A stretch of DNA of 64,000 nucleotides from Pseudomonas phenolilytica (GTDB taxonomy: Bacteria > Pseudomonadota > Gammaproteobacteria > Pseudomonadales > Pseudomonadaceae), in assembly GCF_021432765.1 (NCBI RefSeq), contig NZ_CP058908.1:192001-256000 (forward strand), read 5' to 3'. Below are positions 62,570 through 64,000 of the stretch, one piece after another. The notes beneath the pieces were generated by a model. It was not told the DNA's origin, searched no databases, and was given only the letters and a program-made list of their open reading frames with translations. Positions within the stretch are counted from its first letter, which is position 1; each line of letters opens with the position of its first letter. The position numbers and the translations under genes are program-made.

Positions 62570-63212
62570 CGACAGGCTCCGCCAACGCTTCCCAGACCTG
62601 CTGCGGCGACATCACCAGTTCCAGCCATACCTGAACGACCAACAGCCCAGCAAAGCACGCCAGGCCGATCCCGAGGCTGAGCTCAGCCATGTCTCTAAGC
62701 TTGATGATAGAAACCAGGATGCCCAGCAGGTAAACCTCAAGCATCCCCCACTCGCGCAAATGATGATATATCCGGTAAAGCAGCATCCCTAACGGCTTTG
62801 CGCGGCGAGTGGCGATACAGAGCAAGACGACGAGCTGGCACAGCAACTTCAGCAACGGAACAACCATGCTGCACAAAAGAACGACAAAAGCGATTCCCTG
62901 CATATCACTACGGTAGAGGCTGAGCACGCCCGTCCACACCGTATCATCAGTAACTCTCCCCAGCAGGTTTAACCGCATGATTGGCAGGAAATTCGCCGGG
63001 AAATAAAGCAGCAAAGCGGCCAGCACTAACGCCAGCCCCGGCCCGACGAAGCGATGACGCAGACGGAGCAGCTCATAGCCACAACGCACGCACTCCGCAA
63101 CCTGTCCGTGCGCAAGCGTGGGCCGGGCCATCAATAAATCGCATTCAGGACAAGCCACCAACTGCTCAAGCGGAAGCTGGGCGAGATCTGATGCCGCATC
63201 TGGTTCGGACAT
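62556..63212 (-). CDS. PqiA/LetA-domain membrane protein (first half)
   Basis: A 218-residue protein with a zinc-ribbon (CPECDLL ... CVRCG) and about four membrane segments. YFPANFLPIMRLNLLG is the counterpart of the motif in the next gene. It is the first gene of the three-gene minus-strand operon (two PqiA units, then the MCE protein). ATG 63212 has no strong alternative. Confidence 0.88.
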   Translation of the reverse strand: MSEPDAASDLAQLPLEQLVACPECDLLMARPTLAHGQVAECVRCGYELLRLRHRFVGPGLALVLAALLLYFPANFLPIMRLNLLGRVTDDTVWTGVLSLYRSDMQGIAFVVLLCSMVVPLLKLLCQLVVLLCIATRRAKPLGMLLYRIYHHLREWGMLEVYLLGILVSIIKLRDMAELSLGIGLACFAGLLVVQVWLELVMSPQQVWEALAEPVDARR

Positions 63213-63462
63213 GCACGCTATCCAGATAAAGAAGTCATTCTAATCGAATGCTATCGGCCGGCTAGCCAAGCTGGATCACCGCCCCGCGTCCCGTGGTGGG
63301 TTGCTTAGCATTCCAAGCATCTTTAGGACTGCTCGCAAAACGTCCCATCCGTACGGACTTGCAGGGCCGCCCACGACTGCGCCAACTCGGTAGCTGTTCG
63401 CCTCCAACGTTCACCTGGTCAACCTAGTGCTGCATCGCAGGTAATTTCTTCCGCACAAAGAC

Positions 63463-63496
63463 AAACCCCCGAACCGCGCAAGCGGATCGGGGGTTT
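63463..63496 (-). terminator. Terminator of the rRNA operon
   Basis: The outer stem AAACCCCCGA / TCGGGGGTTT plus an inner CGC/GCG helix, about 10 bp beyond the 5S 3' end on the minus strand and followed by a T-rich stretch (minus strand TTTGTCTTTG). Confidence 0.85.
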
Positions 63497-63503
63497 GGGA
63501 TAG

Positions 63504-63623
63504 AAGCTTGACGATGACCTACTCTCACATGGGGAGACCCCACACTACCATCGGCGATGCGTCGTTTCACTACTGAGTTCGGGATGGGATCAGGTGGTTC
63601 CAACGCTCTATGGTCGTCAAGCA
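63504..63623 (-). rRNA. rrf: 5S ribosomal RNA
   Basis: The minus strand reads GCTTGACGACCATAGAGCG at the 5' end and closes with GTAGGTCATCGTCAAGC, so the terminal helix pairs. The internal CCCGAACTCAGTAGTGAAACG loop-A/B region is the pseudomonad 5S sequence. Ends are accurate to a few bases. Confidence 0.95.
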
Positions 63624-63748
63624 ATTCGGTTGCTGCCTCGGTTTAGCCGCTGCAGCGAGTTGGGTATGTGATGCTGGTAACGCGAATTCTTGCAAATTTT
63701 CGGTTTGTTTGTCGACTTACCGTCTAACAGCCAAATTGTTTGGGTGTT

Positions 63749-64000
63749 ATATGGTCAAGCCTCACGGGCAATTAGTACTGGTTAGCTCAACGCCTCACAA
63801 CGCTTACACACCCAGCCTATCAACGTCGTAGTCTTCGACGGCCCTTCAGGGAGCTCAAGGCTCCAGTGAGATCTCATCTTGAGGCGAGTTTCCCGCTTAG
63901 ATGCTTTCAGCGGTTATCTCTTCCGAACATAGCTACCCGGCAGTGCCACTGGCGTGACAACCGGAACACCAGAGGTTCGTCCACTCCGGTCCTCTCGTAC
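63749..64000 (-). rRNA. rrl: 23S ribosomal RNA, 3' end (continues beyond window)
   Basis: The last 250 nt or so of 23S on the minus strand. The sarcin-ricin loop region is at the extreme right (minus strand GTACGAGAGGACCGGAGTGG), and the end is near GAGGCTTGACCATAT. The 125 bp between 23S and 5S hold no tRNA. Confidence 0.95.

Noticed and set aside
63213..63462. Coding potential between the PqiA operon and the rRNA terminator
   Set aside because: No frame with a start, ribosome-binding site and plausible codon usage; the region is likely promoter for the PqiA/MCE operon.

Overview
The window is chromosomal DNA of a high-GC gammaproteobacterium, most likely a Pseudomonas of the stutzeri group (Stutzerimonas). 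The evidence is gene order: secA next to dciA, then hpt/upp/uraA, then the classic pseudomonad run pagL-murI-moeB-prmC-prfA-hemA / TPR lipoprotein-lolB-ispE-tRNA-Gln-prs-rplY-pth-ychF, then rimI-holD and mksFEB. An E. coli-type LeuA and GTAG-type REP hairpins fit the stutzeri group. Species assignment is inference; no database was searched.

Layout. 1-4.5 kb: secA (3' end outside the window), dciA, and small genes including an SOS-regulated yebG. 4.7-10.9 kb: a MalT/LuxR-type ATPase regulator next to a DUF1329-DUF1302 outer-membrane pair. 11.4-14.5 kb: purine and pyrimidine salvage. 14.5-27.1 kb: housekeeping core (lipid A, cell wall, translation termination, heme, isoprenoids, PRPP, ribosome rescue) with two tandem tRNA-Gln genes. 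27.3-37.3 kb: a complete leucine/isovalerate catabolic locus, liuABCDE, two CoA-transferase subunits and a thiolase, with the MerR regulator liuR at the far end and a perfect palindrome in front of liuA. 37.3-43.1 kb: a sigma54 activator, DoxX protein, secreted tannase-family esterase and OprD porin. The intergenic regions carry TCC-N8-GGACA type inverted repeats followed by GG-N10-GC promoters, which looks like a self-contained sigma54 regulon. 43.1-44.2 kb: a FitAB (VapBC-type) toxin-antitoxin pair between 49-bp direct repeats that are copies of the tRNA-Met terminator. 44.3-48.8 kb: DMT exporter, carbonic anhydrase, trehalose synthesis (otsBA) and an acidic disordered protein. 48.8-51.6 kb: leuA-holD-rimI. 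52-54.4 kb: carboxynorspermidine route to polyamines. 54.7-59.6 kb: MksFEB condensin. 59.6-63.2 kb: a six-MCE-domain LetB/PqiB-like protein with two split PqiA/LetA proteins. 63.5-64 kb: 3' end of an rRNA operon (5S and the end of 23S) on the minus strand.

The parts most worth a second look are: (i) the putative sigma54 regulon at 37.3-43.1 kb with five candidate activator sites and three candidate promoters; (ii) the 0.95-kb FitAB insertion beside tRNA-Met; (iii) four copies of a two-hairpin REP/BIME element, with compensatory stem changes, three of them inside operons; (iv) an internal promoter and codon-usage shift in ispE just before the tRNA-Gln/prs genes.
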